This document shows, piece after piece, positions 34,842 to 44,119 of a DNA stretch of 64,000 nt. The notes below the pieces were generated by a model that was not told where the DNA came from, made no database searches, and was given only the letters and a program-made list of their open reading frames with translations. Position numbers and translations under genes: made by a program. The DNA lies in contig NZ_JASISV010000001.1 in NCBI RefSeq assembly GCF_030063305.1, forward strand, positions 992,001 through 1,056,000, read 5' to 3'. Each line of letters starts with the position of its first letter. The first letter of the stretch is position 1. The DNA is from Salinibacterium sp. G-O1. Its GTDB lineage: Bacteria > Actinomycetota > Actinomycetes > Actinomycetales > Microbacteriaceae.

Positions 34842-35755
34842 GGCTCGGTCTGATTCTCGGTGAGGCGGGCAGCGGGCTCCGTCGCAACGTCTCGATGGTG
34901 ATCTCCGTCATCCTCGTGACGTTCATTTCGCTGACCTTCGTGGGGGCAGCAATCCTGCTCCAGATGCAGATCGGCCAGATGAAGGGCTACTGGTACGACC
35001 GGGCTCAGGTTGCTGTCTACCTCTGCACCGATGTCGATAACACGGGCAACTGCACGCAGGCGGCGGCGACGCAGGAGCAGATCGACAACGTTGAAGCGCA
35101 GCTCAACTCGCCGACCCTCGCCCCGTTCATCGAGAAGTACGAGTTCGAGACCCACGACCAGGCTTTCGCAAACTTCCAGGTCCAGTTCGCCGACAACCCG
35201 ATCGCAGCATTTGTGACACCGGGCGACCTCAACGAGAGCTTCCGGGTGAACCTCGTCGACCCCACCAATGCTGACGTGCTGATTGAGAGCCTGTCGGGCG
35301 CTGCCGGGGTGCAGGACGTCCAGGATCAACGCGGGCTGCTCGACCAGATCTTCGCCATCCTCAATGCGGCCTCGTACACGGCGATCGGGGTGGCTGCACT
35401 CATGCTTGTGGCGGCCGTGCTGCTCATCGCTACGACGATCAGGCTGAGCGCGTTTTCGCGCCGACGCGAGTTGGGCATCATGAGGTTGGTGGGAGCGTCG
35501 AACCGCTTCATCCAAACCCCGTTCATTCTCGAGGGAGTGTTCGCCTCGCTGATCGGATCGCTCATGGCGGGTGGGGCGATCCTTGCGATCGTGCAGTTCT
35601 TCGTGCAGGGATACCTGTCGCGCACCCTTGGCTCGACGACGACCCTCGTCGGTGTGAACGATGCGCTGGTGGTGGTGCCGGTTCTGATCGTGGTCGGGGC
35701 AGCTCTCGCCGCCGCGTCGGCAGGTGTCGCCATCAGTCGCTACCTCAAGGTCTGA
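34838..35755 (+). CDS. ftsX: Cell-division protein FtsX
   Basis: The 305-residue membrane protein has four transmembrane helices. One follows the short cytoplasmic N-terminus (around residue 22), and three are near the C-terminus, separated by the FtsX-characteristic loop [21 protein letters not shown]. The extracellular domain between TM1 and TM2 (residues 48-170) has two Cys (about 63 and 69) that probably pair. GTG start inside the ftsE stop. It transmits FtsE ATPase state to an extracytoplasmic hydrolase regulator. Confidence 0.93.
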   Translation: MRLGLILGEAGSGLRRNVSMVISVILVTFISLTFVGAAILLQMQIGQMKGYWYDRAQVAVYLCTDVDNTGNCTQAAATQEQIDNVEAQLNSPTLAPFIEKYEFETHDQAFANFQVQFADNPIAAFVTPGDLNESFRVNLVDPTNADVLIESLSGAAGVQDVQDQRGLLDQIFAILNAASYTAIGVAALMLVAAVLLIATTIRLSAFSRRRELGIMRLVGASNRFIQTPFILEGVFASLIGSLMAGGAILAIVQFFVQGYLSRTLGSTTTLVGVNDALVVVPVLIVVGAALAAASAGVAISRYLKV

Positions 35756-35825
35756 CCGTGGTATCACCGAGCTTGGGCTAAGCTGATGGGCTGCTCAGGA
35801 GTCGAGCACTGAATACGGAGAAATC

Positions 35826-36302
35826 ATGCCCAGGGATCGCGGCCAAAAGGTTGTTGCCAGCAACCGCAAGGCACGCCACGACTACACCATCGAAGACACC
35901 TATGAGGCCGGACTGGTCCTCACGGGCACCGAGGTGAAGTCGCTGCGTGCGGGTCGCGCGAGCCTTGTCGACGGCTACGGCTTTATCGATGGCGGCGAGG
36001 CCTGGCTCGATGCCGTGCATATTCCCGAGTTTAACCAGGGGTCATGGAACAACCATCCCGTGCGCCGTAAGCGCAAGATGCTGCTGCACAAGGAGCAGAT
36101 CCTCAAGATCAACAACAAGATCAAAGAGGGCGGCTACACCCTCGTGCCGCTGTCGATCTACTTCTCGGATGGCAACGCAAAGGTCGAGCTGGCGGTCGCC
36201 AAAGGCAAGCGCGAATACGACAAACGCCAGACCCTGCGCGAACGCACGGACAAGCGCGAAGCCGACCGCGCCATGTCTGCTCGCAAGAACCTGAACGAGT
36301 AA
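35826..36302 (+). CDS. smpB: SsrA-binding protein SmpB
   Basis: The 158-residue basic protein contains the SmpB core: NRKARHDYTIEDTYEAGLVL, GTEVKSLRAGRASLVDGYGF and the C-terminal tail with KGKREYDKRQTLRER. It binds tmRNA and delivers it to stalled ribosomes for trans-translation. A run of Lys/Arg at the end fits the tail that enters the mRNA channel. The partner ssrA gene lies 2.3 kb downstream, after the SIMPL and DUF222-HNH genes. Confidence 0.96.
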   Translation: MPRDRGQKVVASNRKARHDYTIEDTYEAGLVLTGTEVKSLRAGRASLVDGYGFIDGGEAWLDAVHIPEFNQGSWNNHPVRRKRKMLLHKEQILKINNKIKEGGYTLVPLSIYFSDGNAKVELAVAKGKREYDKRQTLRERTDKREADRAMSARKNLNE

Positions 36303-36983
36303 CTATTTCGCGATGAACCGGGCGTCCACCATGGATTCCACGGCGATCTCTTCAGGCTTCAACGCGAGTTGTGGATCGCCGGCTCCGCCGACCACCATGG
36401 AACTCATCGACGCTCGCGTGTACCCGGACTGAGATCCACCCCCACCGGACAGATCTCCGAGCATCCCGGGGTCGGCGAGCGCTATCGCGGTGACGGAGCC
36501 GAGCCCGATGCTCTGGGCGAATACTGTCGCCTTGGCGACGGCATCCTTCACCGCACGGGAACGCACCTCGACCGTGGCGCTGGTGCGGGTCGCGTCGGTG
36601 AGCGCCCACTCGATCGACGAAACTGTGACACCGTGGATTCCGGCGGCGGACTCGACCCAGCGTGCCAGAGCGTCGAAGTCACTGAACTTGGCACTGAAGT
36701 CGACTCCAGCATGGAACACCAGCTCGAGCTGCTCTCCCTGATTGTTCCAGGGCCGTGCGCTCCAGACGCGCACGCTGTCTGACGACCACCAGGTGATCGG
36801 ACCGACGTTCTTGTCGTGGATGCTCATGATCAGGTTTCGCAGAGCATCCGATGCTTCAACTGCGCGGGCGAAGACCTCATCCCGATCCGGTCCGTCGGTG
36901 AGCACGGATGCAGTCACGGTCGCACGCTCGGCGGGGTACCACGCCGCGAACTCACCCTGCACGGTGATGGTTGTCTCGGCCAT
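36303..36983 (-). CDS. SIMPL (DUF541) domain protein
   Basis: The 226-residue protein starts MAETTITVQGEFAAWYPAER and continues with the alternating strand/helix pattern of SIMPL (DUF541) proteins. It includes VSSIEWALTDATRTSATVEV, KDAVAKATVFAQSIGLG and a C-terminal LALKPEEIAVESMVDARF. No signal peptide is seen, unlike many periplasmic relatives, so it is likely cytoplasmic or peripheral. Function is poorly defined; envelope stress roles are proposed for some members. It is convergent with smpB with no spacer. Confidence 0.8.
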   Translation of the reverse strand: MAETTITVQGEFAAWYPAERATVTASVLTDGPDRDEVFARAVEASDALRNLIMSIHDKNVGPITWWSSDSVRVWSARPWNNQGEQLELVFHAGVDFSAKFSDFDALARWVESAAGIHGVTVSSIEWALTDATRTSATVEVRSRAVKDAVAKATVFAQSIGLGSVTAIALADPGMLGDLSGGGGSQSGYTRASMSSMVVGGAGDPQLALKPEEIAVESMVDARFIAK

Positions 36984-37076
36984 GGTCGCTCCTTTGGTCG
37001 ATCACAGCGTAGCTGACGTCACCGGTGGCTCTACGGTCGGTACTCCCGCGGTACAGGGTGCCCCCGGTGGGCAGGG

Positions 37077-38420
37077 TTATCCCGTGCGTTGGAGTGGGCT
37101 TTTCGAGTGCATCTCGATCGGCTGCCCGTGGTGTTGTTGCGTGGCCGACCCGGGTGGTGGGGTGAGCCAGTAGGTTCCGTCGGCCCGGGTGTGGATTGCC
37201 CATCCGTTGGCGTGCAGTTGCATGTGGTGGAACCGGCAGAGGCTGATGCCGTTCTTCAGGGTGGTGTTTCTGCCGTTGAAGGCGGCGAGGTGGTGCACTT
37301 CGGTGAACTGGGGTGGTTTGTCGCAGTCGCCCCAGGCGCACCCGTTCCAGTGGGCGGTGATCGCGGCGCGTTGGCGGGGGCTGTGTAGTCGTTGGGTGCG
37401 GCCGGCATCGATCGGGGTGTTGCCGTCGAAGAGGATGGGCAGCATCCCCGTGATGCAGATGTGCCGCTCGGCGGTCTGGATGCTGACCGGAGCGGACTGG
37501 CCCTCGAAGTGAGCGAAACCCGTGCCGGTCTCCAGCGCTTCGGCCTGCACGTGAACCCGGACGGCCGGGGATTTGTGGCCGAACACTTTCGTGGATCCGG
37601 CGGCGCGGGTGGCCAGCTGCACGATCTCGACGAGGGTGTCGACAGCAAGTTGCTCGTTGCTGCGCGGGTCGTCGAGCATCCCCTGCGCCCGCTCAATCTC
37701 CGCCGGGTCGACGAACCGGGGTCCGCCCCGGCGGGGGGACAGCGCGGTGGCCAGCGCGCCGACGATGACCGCGGCGGACTCCGGGTCCAGCAGCGCGCTG
37801 AGCCGCGTCATCCCGTCAGCGGTCTCAAACCAGGTCAGGGTGCGCCGGGACAGCCGGTGGGCCTCGAGGTCGGCGACCGACTCGGTGTCGAGCCGGGCCC
37901 GGGCGGCGCGGGCGGCCTTGGCCACCTCCTCCGGTGAGGCATGCTGGGCGCGGGACACCAGCACCGCGGCAATGCCACCCAGGTCGGTGCAGGACACAGT
38001 CGCCGATGGCACCCCCACCCCGCTGACGATGCCGGCGGCACTGGCCACCGAAAGTTCCCCTGACGACACCGCCTCGGCCACCGAGGAAAGCCACGCCGAC
38101 TGCCCGCTCTGCACCGCGTCCAGCGCGGCACCGGCGGTGGTCAGCGCGCGGGCCTCGGTGAAACTGACCCCGGTCAGCTTCTGGATGACCTTCTCCGGCG
38201 AGGACTCACCGGTTCGTGCCGCGAGCCCCTGCTGGCCGAGCGACCGGTCGGAACGCCGGGCGATTTCGGAGGCGATGACGGCGGAGCTGGCATCCACCCG
38301 CCGACGGGCCACACCCAGCTCTCCCTGCAAACTCAACAGCTCATCATCGGGAAGCGCACCCACCCCGACCACCGATGGAAGTACGATGATCGTGTCGCTG
38401 GTGGAGGGGTTCGGGGCCAT
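37077..38420 (-). CDS. DUF222/13E12-family protein with C-terminal HNH nuclease domain
   Basis: The protein has 447 residues from ATG 38420. The N-terminal DUF222 region (about 20-270) is all-helical. The C-terminal HNH domain contains DKPPQFTEVHHLAAFNGRNT and then LCRFHHMQLHANGW, with the paired His, Asn and His of the nuclease. Such 13E12 proteins are repeated in actinobacterial genomes. A probable SOS box (38439-38454) sits in its promoter and a TAGAAT -10 is 5 nt from the ATG, implying a leaderless, LexA-controlled transcript. Biological role is unknown; DNA damage response is inferred. Confidence 0.85.
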   Translation of the reverse strand: MAPNPSTSDTIIVLPSVVGVGALPDDELLSLQGELGVARRRVDASSAVIASEIARRSDRSLGQQGLAARTGESSPEKVIQKLTGVSFTEARALTTAGAALDAVQSGQSAWLSSVAEAVSSGELSVASAAGIVSGVGVPSATVSCTDLGGIAAVLVSRAQHASPEEVAKAARAARARLDTESVADLEAHRLSRRTLTWFETADGMTRLSALLDPESAAVIVGALATALSPRRGGPRFVDPAEIERAQGMLDDPRSNEQLAVDTLVEIVQLATRAAGSTKVFGHKSPAVRVHVQAEALETGTGFAHFEGQSAPVSIQTAERHICITGMLPILFDGNTPIDAGRTQRLHSPRQRAAITAHWNGCAWGDCDKPPQFTEVHHLAAFNGRNTTLKNGISLCRFHHMQLHANGWAIHTRADGTYWLTPPPGSATQQHHGQPIEMHSKSPLQRTG

Positions 38421-38438
38421 GATCGATTCTACCAAAGT

Positions 38439-38454
38439 TCGAACATATGTTCTA
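38439..38454. promoter_or_regulatory. Probable LexA (SOS) box
   Basis: TCGAAC-ATAT-GTTCTA matches the mycobacterial/actinobacterial SOS box TCGAAC-N4-GTTCGA with one mismatch, and includes the perfect palindrome GAACATATGTTC (38441-38452). It lies 18 bp upstream of the DUF222-HNH ATG, just upstream of a minus-strand -10-like TAGAAT (38426-38431). LexA control of 13E12 genes is known in mycobacteria. Confidence 0.7.
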
Positions 38455-38564
38455 TAGTCTTAGGGAACTGTGGACAACTCGTGGAGTCCGGCGGTCGCGC
38501 TATAAATCGTTTCGGCGTACACTTAAGGGCTGTCCTCCGGGGCGGTTTGGTAACTCAACAGCGC

Positions 38565-38570
38565 GATAGT
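38565..38570 (+). promoter_or_regulatory. ssrA: Possible ssrA -10 box
   Basis: GATAGT lies 10 nt before the first base of mature tmRNA (38580), the expected position of a -10. No strong -35 is visible (GGTTTG at 38544-38549 is weak). Confidence 0.3.
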
Positions 38571-38579
38571 GACCCGCAT

Positions 38580-38970
38580 GGGGATGATCGGTTTCGACAT
38601 TGCCTGCAAAACTGCGAGAAGCGGGTCGAGGACGCACGGTTAACTCGTAAACGATCCGTGCAAAACACAAGTGCCGATTCAACTCGCACTGTTTCTGCCA
38701 AGGCAGACCTCGCCCTCGCGGCGTAGTCTCCTCCGCAACTAAAGAAACCGTCAGGCCGGGAATGCTCTCTACCCGGACCCTGGCGTCATCTAGAGAGATT
38801 GCTGCGTTCCTGAGTCTCAGGGGCACGCGGGACTCTAACTGAGGCTGGGCCTGTTGACCTGGATGCTCGTTGCAAAGGTCAGGGCCGAGTAGAACGTTTA
38901 GCGAGCTACACCCGTAGAAGGCGTGGAATTACAGCAGTGGACCGGGGTTCAATTCCCCGCATCTCCACCA
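38580..38970 (+). ncRNA. ssrA: Transfer-messenger RNA (tmRNA)
   Basis: The 5' end GGGGATGATCGGTTTCGACA is the conserved tmRNA start. Its first seven bases pair with CATCTCC at the 3' end, followed by ACCA (38967-38970), with CCA encoded. The T-arm GGTTCAATTCC is near the end. The internal frame ends ...ADLALAA-TAG at 38703-38726, a hydrophobic AA tag typical of proteolysis tags. It rescues stalled ribosomes with SmpB and is one-piece, 391 nt. Confidence 0.96.
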
Positions 38971-38996
38971 TGAAGTCACTATCGCGTTGCTGAACA

Positions 38997-39030
38997 CGAG
39001 AGGGCGCATCCAGCAGGATGCGCCCTCTCG
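38997..39030. terminator. Strong hairpin terminator
   Basis: CGAGAGGGCGCATCC (38997-39011) is perfectly complementary to GGATGCGCCCTCTCG (39016-39030), a 15-bp stem with AGCA loop, between ssrA and the convergent septum-formation gene. The T run is weak (TTCATC). It probably serves both genes. Confidence 0.75.
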
Positions 39031-39040
39031 TTCATCCGAG

Positions 39041-39532
39041 TTAGATCGATGCGCCCTTAAGGCTGCCTGCGATCTTGCCTTCAGGGTCAACCACGAGGCA
39101 GAGAATCTCTCGGTCACCCTGCGCCCAGCTGGATTCGGTCGGGTAGTAGTAGGAGAAGTCGAGCGACGAGTCGTCGTAGTCGATGCCCACGAAGGCCGAG
39201 AATGCGCTCTTGCACTCGCTGATCGCCATGTCGTCAACGGCCGTCTCGCCCGGGAACTCGTCATCCGTCATTTTGATGCTCTTGTACGCTTCGCTGTCGT
39301 GCTCGGCGTCGCAGTCGATGACCTTGACCTCGCTCACCTCGCCGGTGACATCTCCGTCGTTGAGACAGTCACCAACCTGGATCGTGAAGACGTCAGTGTT
39401 GGTGCCCTCGCCGCCGTCGGTCGCGTCGTTGCCTCCTCCGAGCAGGCTGCACCCGGTGAGGGCGACTGTGGCGGCGGCGATAGTGAATAAAGCCAGCGCC
39501 CGGATGCGTATCTTTTCAGAGCTGATAGTCAT
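39041..39532 (-). CDS. Septum-formation family lipoprotein
   Basis: The 163-residue protein has a basic N-terminus, a hydrophobic stretch and the lipobox LTGC with Cys at about 28, so it would be a lipoprotein on the outer face of the membrane. After a Gly/Asp-rich linker, the septum-formation domain runs from FTIQVGDCLNDGD to REILCLVVDPEGK. Conserved cysteines probably form disulfides. The family was named from a septum-formation link in actinobacteria; the mechanism is unknown. It ends at the shared hairpin after ssrA. Confidence 0.8.
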   Translation of the reverse strand: MTISSEKIRIRALALFTIAAATVALTGCSLLGGGNDATDGGEGTNTDVFTIQVGDCLNDGDVTGEVSEVKVIDCDAEHDSEAYKSIKMTDDEFPGETAVDDMAISECKSAFSAFVGIDYDDSSLDFSYYYPTESSWAQGDREILCLVVDPEGKIAGSLKGASI

Positions 39533-39583
39533 CGGGTGTCCTCACTTTTCTGGCACAAGCTTGGGTTGCTTGAAAGCCTAGCG

Positions 39584-40384
39584 TCACACGCCGTTGAGCT
39601 GCCTTAATACAAAATCGTGGAGCAGCCCGTTGGTTGCCAGCGCGCTGCCGTTCCATGGCCCATCGACGCCATCTACTGACGTGAAGCGCCCGCCGGCCTC
39701 GGTGATGATCGGTATCAGCGCAGCCATGTCGTACGGCTTCAGGTCGAATTCGCCCACGACATCAATGGCACCTTCAGCGACCAGCATGTATGACCACATG
39801 TCGCCGATGGCGCGTGACCTCCACACCTGCCGCGTGAGCGCGACGATGTCGTCAAGACGACCTTCGTCGTCCCATCCGGTGATGCTGTTGTAGCTCAGGG
39901 ACGCATCGCTGAGCTCGCTCACGGCGCTCACCCGAATCTGTCTTGCCTTCTCGCCGTCGGCCTGAGCCCACGCGCCGTGGCCGGTTGCGGCCCACCATCG
40001 TTTTCCGAGCGCGGGAGAACTGACGACTCCCACGACCGGTACGCCGTCGATCGCGAGCGAAATGAGCGTGCCCCAGATCGGTACGCCGCGCAGGAAGTTC
40101 GCTGTGCCGTCGATGGGGTCGATGATCCACTGGCGCCGTGAGTCTCCTTCGGTGCCGTATTCCTCGCCGAGAATCGAGTCTGTCGGCCTCGCCGCTTCGA
40201 TTCCGCTGCGTATGCTCCGCTCGACGGCCTGGTCGGCATCGGTTACGGGCGTGCGGTCCGGCTTCGTCGTCACGACCAGATCCACGGCCCTGAAGCGGTC
40301 AAGAGAGATCAGGTCGGCGTCGGATGCGAGGGCAAGGGCAAGGGCAAGGTCGTCGCTCAGCGAGTATTCGGTCTCAATGGTCAC
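39584..40384 (-). CDS. hisN: Histidinol-phosphatase (inositol-monophosphatase family)
   Basis: The 266-residue Mg-dependent phosphatase shows the IMPase motifs: VTDADQAVERSIRSGI, LGEEYG (metal Glu) and IDPIDGTANFLRGVPIWG (metal Asp pair). GEFDLKPYDMAALIPIITEAGG is near the C-terminus. In actinobacteria this subfamily (HisN) carries out the histidinol-phosphate step of histidine synthesis. It follows rsgA and aroA in the same direction, a conserved Microbacteriaceae arrangement. Action on inositol-phosphate is the alternative. Confidence 0.85.
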   Translation of the reverse strand: MTIETEYSLSDDLALALALASDADLISLDRFRAVDLVVTTKPDRTPVTDADQAVERSIRSGIEAARPTDSILGEEYGTEGDSRRQWIIDPIDGTANFLRGVPIWGTLISLAIDGVPVVGVVSSPALGKRWWAATGHGAWAQADGEKARQIRVSAVSELSDASLSYNSITGWDDEGRLDDIVALTRQVWRSRAIGDMWSYMLVAEGAIDVVGEFDLKPYDMAALIPIITEAGGRFTSVDGVDGPWNGSALATNGLLHDFVLRQLNGV

Positions 40385-40421
40385 TGCTCAAGCGTATCGG
40401 CGGCGCGCACGGCACCGACCC

Positions 40422-41477
40422 TCAATTGGCGGTGCTGCCGAGCGTCGTGATGAGTCGCTGGAACGAGTCGAGCCTCAGCTTGCCGATCGGTCCGAGGTCG
40501 CCGGCATTCACGCGACCAACGATGTTGCAGTCCGGCGCATCCGGCAGGTGCGTGCAGCCCCTGGGGCAATCCTCAGAGAGAAGCGAGAGGTCGGTGAATG
40601 ATTTCAGGATGTTGGCGGGGTCGACGTGTCCGAGCCCGAACGATCGCACCCCCGGGGTGTCGACGATCCATCCTGAGCCGATGCGGTACGAGATGGTGGA
40701 CGACGAGGTGTGCCGCCCGCGGCCCGTCACGTCGTTGACCCTGCCGACCGCGCGGTGCGCATCAGGGACCAGCGCATTCACGAGGGTGGACTTACCGACA
40801 CCCGAATGCCCGACGGCCACCGTCGTGTGGCCGAGGAGGGCAGCGCGAATGTCGTCGAGAGGGAAGTCGTCTGAGCGGCTCTCGAAGATGCGAAGGTCGA
40901 GTCCCGCAAAATTCGCGAGGAAACTGGCGGGGTCTGCAAGGTCGGTCTTGGTGATGCACAGGATGGGGGTGATGCCGGCGTCGAAGGCAGCCACCAGATA
41001 GCGGTCGACCAGTCTCGGCCTCGGCTCGGGGTTCGCGGCGGCGACAACGATGAGCATTTGATCGGCGTTGGCGACAATGATGCGCTCGACTGCGTCTGTG
41101 TCATCGGCGCTGCGTCTCAGCAGCGTGCTGCGAGGCTGGATGCGGACGATGCGCGCGAGGCTGCCCTCATCGCCGGTCACGTCTCCGACGAGGTCGACCC
41201 AATCGCCGGCGACGACAGACACCTTGCCGTCCTGGTTCTTGCCGAGTTCGCGCGCCTTCGCGGCAATGAGCTGACGCTCCTCGGGGGTGCCTTCAGCTAC
41301 CCACACGCCGTATCGTCCGCGATCGACGCTGAACACCCTGCCGCTGATGGCATCAGCGTGGTCTGGTCGGTTCTTGCTTCGCGGCTTGTTGGCTTTCGGG
41401 TTGGGTCTGACCTTCGCCGACGACTCGTCGTATTCGGAGTAGTCGCCGTCGTCATCGTCGTCGTTGAGCCAGCTCAC
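40422..41477 (-). CDS. rsgA: Ribosome small-subunit-dependent GTPase A
   Basis: The 351-residue circularly permuted GTPase assists 30S ribosome maturation. After a low-complexity Asp/Lys-rich N-terminus comes an OB-fold, then G4 TKTDL, G1 GHSGVGKSTLVNAL and switch DVTGRGRHTSSS. The zinc finger is at EDCPRGCTHLPDAPDC. It lies 10 bp after aroA and is probably cotranscribed with it. The order G4-G5-G1-G3 confirms RsgA rather than another GTPase. Confidence 0.94.
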   Translation of the reverse strand: MSWLNDDDDDGDYSEYDESSAKVRPNPKANKPRSKNRPDHADAISGRVFSVDRGRYGVWVAEGTPEERQLIAAKARELGKNQDGKVSVVAGDWVDLVGDVTGDEGSLARIVRIQPRSTLLRRSADDTDAVERIIVANADQMLIVVAAANPEPRPRLVDRYLVAAFDAGITPILCITKTDLADPASFLANFAGLDLRIFESRSDDFPLDDIRAALLGHTTVAVGHSGVGKSTLVNALVPDAHRAVGRVNDVTGRGRHTSSSTISYRIGSGWIVDTPGVRSFGLGHVDPANILKSFTDLSLLSEDCPRGCTHLPDAPDCNIVGRVNAGDLGPIGKLRLDSFQRLITTLGSTAN

Positions 41478-41487
41478 CGGGCAGCGC

Positions 41488-42882
41488 TCACAGGATTTCG
41501 ATCGATTCGGAGGGCTGCTGTGGGGTGCGCAGCATGCCGTGCCAGAGCTCGGCGAACTGGGGGAGGGTCTTGGCGGTGGTGTCGATGTCGTCGACCTCGA
41601 CGCCGTCGACGGCGAGGCCGATGATCGCGCCGGCCGTGGCCATGCGGTGATCCTCGTAGCTTCGCCACGGGCCAGCGTGCAGCGGTGCCGGGCGTATCAC
41701 GAGGCCGTCATCCGTCTCGGTGACGTCACCGCCGAGAGCGTTGATCTCGGCCGCAAGCGCCGCCAGTCTGTCTGTCTCGTGCCCTCTGAGGTGCGCGATG
41801 CCGGTCAGCACCGTCTCCGAGTCTGCAAGTGCAGCGACGGCGGCGACCGTGGGTGCCAACTCGCTCGACTCGTCGAGTGTGATGCCATGGATGACGCCTG
41901 TTCCGGTGACCGTCAGGTCGCCGAGTCCGGCTCCGGTGGCGGCAAACGTGACGTCGCCACCCATCGATTCGAGGATGTCCGCCATCCTGGCCCCGACCTG
42001 GGTGGTGTGTTCGGGCCAGCCCGTGACAGTCACCGATCCGCCGGCGACGAGCGCGGCCGCCAGGAACGGTCCGGCATTGGAAAGGTCTGGCTCGATGTCG
42101 ACGTCGAGTGCCGTGATGGCGGAGGGCGGCACGATCCACAGGCCAGGCTCTGGGTTTTCGACGGTGACGCCCCGGGCATGAAGCGCAGCGATCGTCATCT
42201 CGATGTGGGCGAGGCTCGGCAGCGTCTCACCGATGTGACGCAGGGTCAGGCCTTTGGTGAATCGGGGTGCGGCAAGGAGCAGTCCTGAGACGAACTGGCT
42301 TGACGCCGAAGCGTCGATCTCGAGCGCACCACCCTCGATCGCGCCAGCGCCAAAGATGGTGAACGGGAGCGTGCCGCGTCCGTCGTCGCTGACGTCGACG
42401 CCGAGGGCGCGGAGCGCGTCGATGGTCGTGCGCATGGGGCGCCGGTACGACGCGGGATCGCCGTCGAAGGCCACAGGGCCGAGTGCCAGGGCGGCCACGG
42501 TGGGGATGAAGCGCATGACAGTTCCGGCAAGGCCGCAGTCGATGGAACCGCCGCCCAACTCGCCGGGCGTGACGAGAAGGTCGGGACCGTAACTGCCAGA
42601 CCCGGCAACCTCGACGATGCTGGTGCCGAGGGTGCGCAGCGCGTCGATCATCAGCGCGCTGTCGCGGGAGTGCAGGGGAGCGCGCAGCAGCGACGGACCG
42701 TCGGCCAGGGCTGCGAGCACGAGTTCCCGGTTGGTGAGGCTCTTGGAGCCCGGCAGGCGAAGCGTCGCCGACAGGGGTCCGGATGCGCGGGGCGCCGTCC
42801 ACGCGCCGCCAGTCTCGGCCGGTACGGGGGCATCGTCGCCGTACGGGTTGAACTGGGGCTGTGAAGTCTTAGAAATCGCCAT
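41488..42882 (-). CDS. aroA: 3-phosphoshikimate 1-carboxyvinyltransferase (EPSP synthase)
   Basis: The protein has 464 residues from ATG 42882, preferred over a start 33 nt upstream because [15 protein letters not shown] matches the usual N-terminus. Shikimate/PEP motifs are [20 protein letters not shown] near residue 40 and [15 protein letters not shown] near 115, with the catalytic Asp/Glu region [18 protein letters not shown]. It condenses shikimate-3-phosphate with PEP in aromatic amino-acid synthesis. Divergent from the sigH-type sigma gene, and first in an aroA-rsgA-hisN series. Confidence 0.93.
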   Translation of the reverse strand: MAISKTSQPQFNPYGDDAPVPAETGGAWTAPRASGPLSATLRLPGSKSLTNRELVLAALADGPSLLRAPLHSRDSALMIDALRTLGTSIVEVAGSGSYGPDLLVTPGELGGGSIDCGLAGTVMRFIPTVAALALGPVAFDGDPASYRRPMRTTIDALRALGVDVSDDGRGTLPFTIFGAGAIEGGALEIDASASSQFVSGLLLAAPRFTKGLTLRHIGETLPSLAHIEMTIAALHARGVTVENPEPGLWIVPPSAITALDVDIEPDLSNAGPFLAAALVAGGSVTVTGWPEHTTQVGARMADILESMGGDVTFAATGAGLGDLTVTGTGVIHGITLDESSELAPTVAAVAALADSETVLTGIAHLRGHETDRLAALAAEINALGGDVTETDDGLVIRPAPLHAGPWRSYEDHRMATAGAIIGLAVDGVEVDDIDTTAKTLPQFAELWHGMLRTPQQPSESIEIL

Positions 42883-43055
42883 CGCTCCCAGAGTATCGCC
42901 AAAGCCCTCGCGCATCCGCGGAATAAGGCGGAGCTAATCGAGGTTGTGGTGTGCAGACGATTCAGCGGCAACAGTGAGGCAGGTGGGTAGGTATGGGCTT
43001 GGCGCTAGCCGAGAGACCCGTCATTGTGGAGCCGAGCGTTCTACAATTGGCCCCG

Positions 43056-43694
43056 ATGCCAAAAGACGACGTACCAGCCGACGACGCGACGACCGACGCG
43101 GCGACCAAGCGCGATTTGTTCGAAGAGCAGGCGCTGCCCTTTATGAACCAGCTGTACGCAGCCGCGATGCGGATGACCCGCAATCCTGCCGACGCCGCTG
43201 ACCTGGTGCAGGAGACGTTCGTGAAAGCCTTCCAGGCCTTCGGACAATTCCAGCAGGGCACCAATCTGAAGGCGTGGCTGTACCGCATCCAGACAAACAC
43301 CTTCATCAACATCTACCGCAAGAATCAGCGCAACCCGTATCAGGGCACGATCGACGAGCTGGAAGACTGGCAACTCGGTGGCGCCGAATCCGTCACACAA
43401 ACCACGTCGACACGATCGGCTGAGGCCGAAGCGATCGACCACCTGCCGGACAGCGCTGTGAAAGACGCGCTGCAGGCGATCCCGGAAGATTTCAGGCTCG
43501 CCGTCTACTTCGCCGATGTCGAAGGATTCTCCTACCAGGAGATTGCCGACATCATGAAGACCCCCGTCGGCACCGTGATGAGTCGCCTTCATCGCGGTCG
43601 ACGGATGCTGCGTGACTCACTCGCAGACTACGCACGCGACCGGGGCATCACCGCTGCTGCACCCGCCGCATCCACCGATGGGAGCACATCATGA
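43056..43694 (+). CDS. sigH: ECF sigma factor, SigH/SigR type
   Basis: The protein has 212 residues from ATG 43056; the longer in-frame start at 42993 is less likely because a TACAAT box (43042-43047) lies 9 nt from this ATG, suggesting a leaderless transcript. Region 2 contains [21 protein letters not shown] and [17 protein letters not shown]; region 4 has [20 protein letters not shown]. It is the actinobacterial thiol-oxidative stress sigma factor that activates thioredoxin and mycothiol genes. The next gene is its redox-sensitive anti-sigma factor with a 4-base overlap. Confidence 0.92.
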   Translation: MPKDDVPADDATTDAATKRDLFEEQALPFMNQLYAAAMRMTRNPADAADLVQETFVKAFQAFGQFQQGTNLKAWLYRIQTNTFINIYRKNQRNPYQGTIDELEDWQLGGAESVTQTTSTRSAEAEAIDHLPDSAVKDALQAIPEDFRLAVYFADVEGFSYQEIADIMKTPVGTVMSRLHRGRRMLRDSLADYARDRGITAAAPAASTDGSTS

Positions 43695-43921
43695 CCGATT
43701 GCGGTTGCGAGAAGGCCAAAGCCGAACTCGAGGAATACCTTCACCGTGAGCTGAGCATCCAGGATGCCGCTGACGTTGCCGAACACATCGAAAACTGCGA
43801 CGACTGCTCGAGTGAGCACCTCGTGGGCCTCGCACTCACCCTCAAGGTTCGCCAGGCATGCCAGGAGCAGGCTCCCGAGAACCTTCTCGAGGCCGTGCGC
43901 CAGCGCCTTTCTAACGCCTAA
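43691..43921 (+). CDS. rsrA: Mycothiol-system zinc-binding anti-sigma factor (RsrA/RshA)
   Basis: The 76-residue protein has the ZAS motif H-x3-C-x2-C in HIENCDDC at about residues 32-39, plus a further Cys cluster CGCEKAKAE at the N-terminus. Oxidation releases Zn and frees SigH. It starts inside the sigma-gene stop (ATGA). The small size and helical composition match RsrA. This supports mycothiol as the thiol of the organism. Confidence 0.92.
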   Translation: MTDCGCEKAKAELEEYLHRELSIQDAADVAEHIENCDDCSSEHLVGLALTLKVRQACQEQAPENLLEAVRQRLSNA

Positions 43922-44046
43922 AGGTACTGTTCCAACGCCCAGCCTTGCGGGGTAGGGCTGAAAACAAAGCCCCCCAACGTCTCATTCTCGGTGCCAGTGG
44001 TAACGCGGGGAGGCCACACTGGGAGCCGCTGCTGGCGCGCCGGCAC

Positions 44047-44079
44047 GGGAACTTTTCGAGCCGCTCCTGCATCAAAGAG
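44047..44079 (+). promoter_or_regulatory. ECF-sigma-like promoter of the 13-residue-repeat gene
   Basis: GGGAACTTTTCG (44047-44058), 7 nt, then CCTGCATCA-A-AG. GGAAC to GCATC is 21 nt start to start, the ECF -35/-10 distance. An almost identical block occurs on the minus strand at 52167-52196. The start codon is 45 nt downstream of the -10. Assignment to the sigma factor at 52329 is inference. Confidence 0.65.
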
Positions 44080-44119
44080 GTATTGGGCACACACCGCCCA
44101 CCCCTGAGAGGAGCAGATC

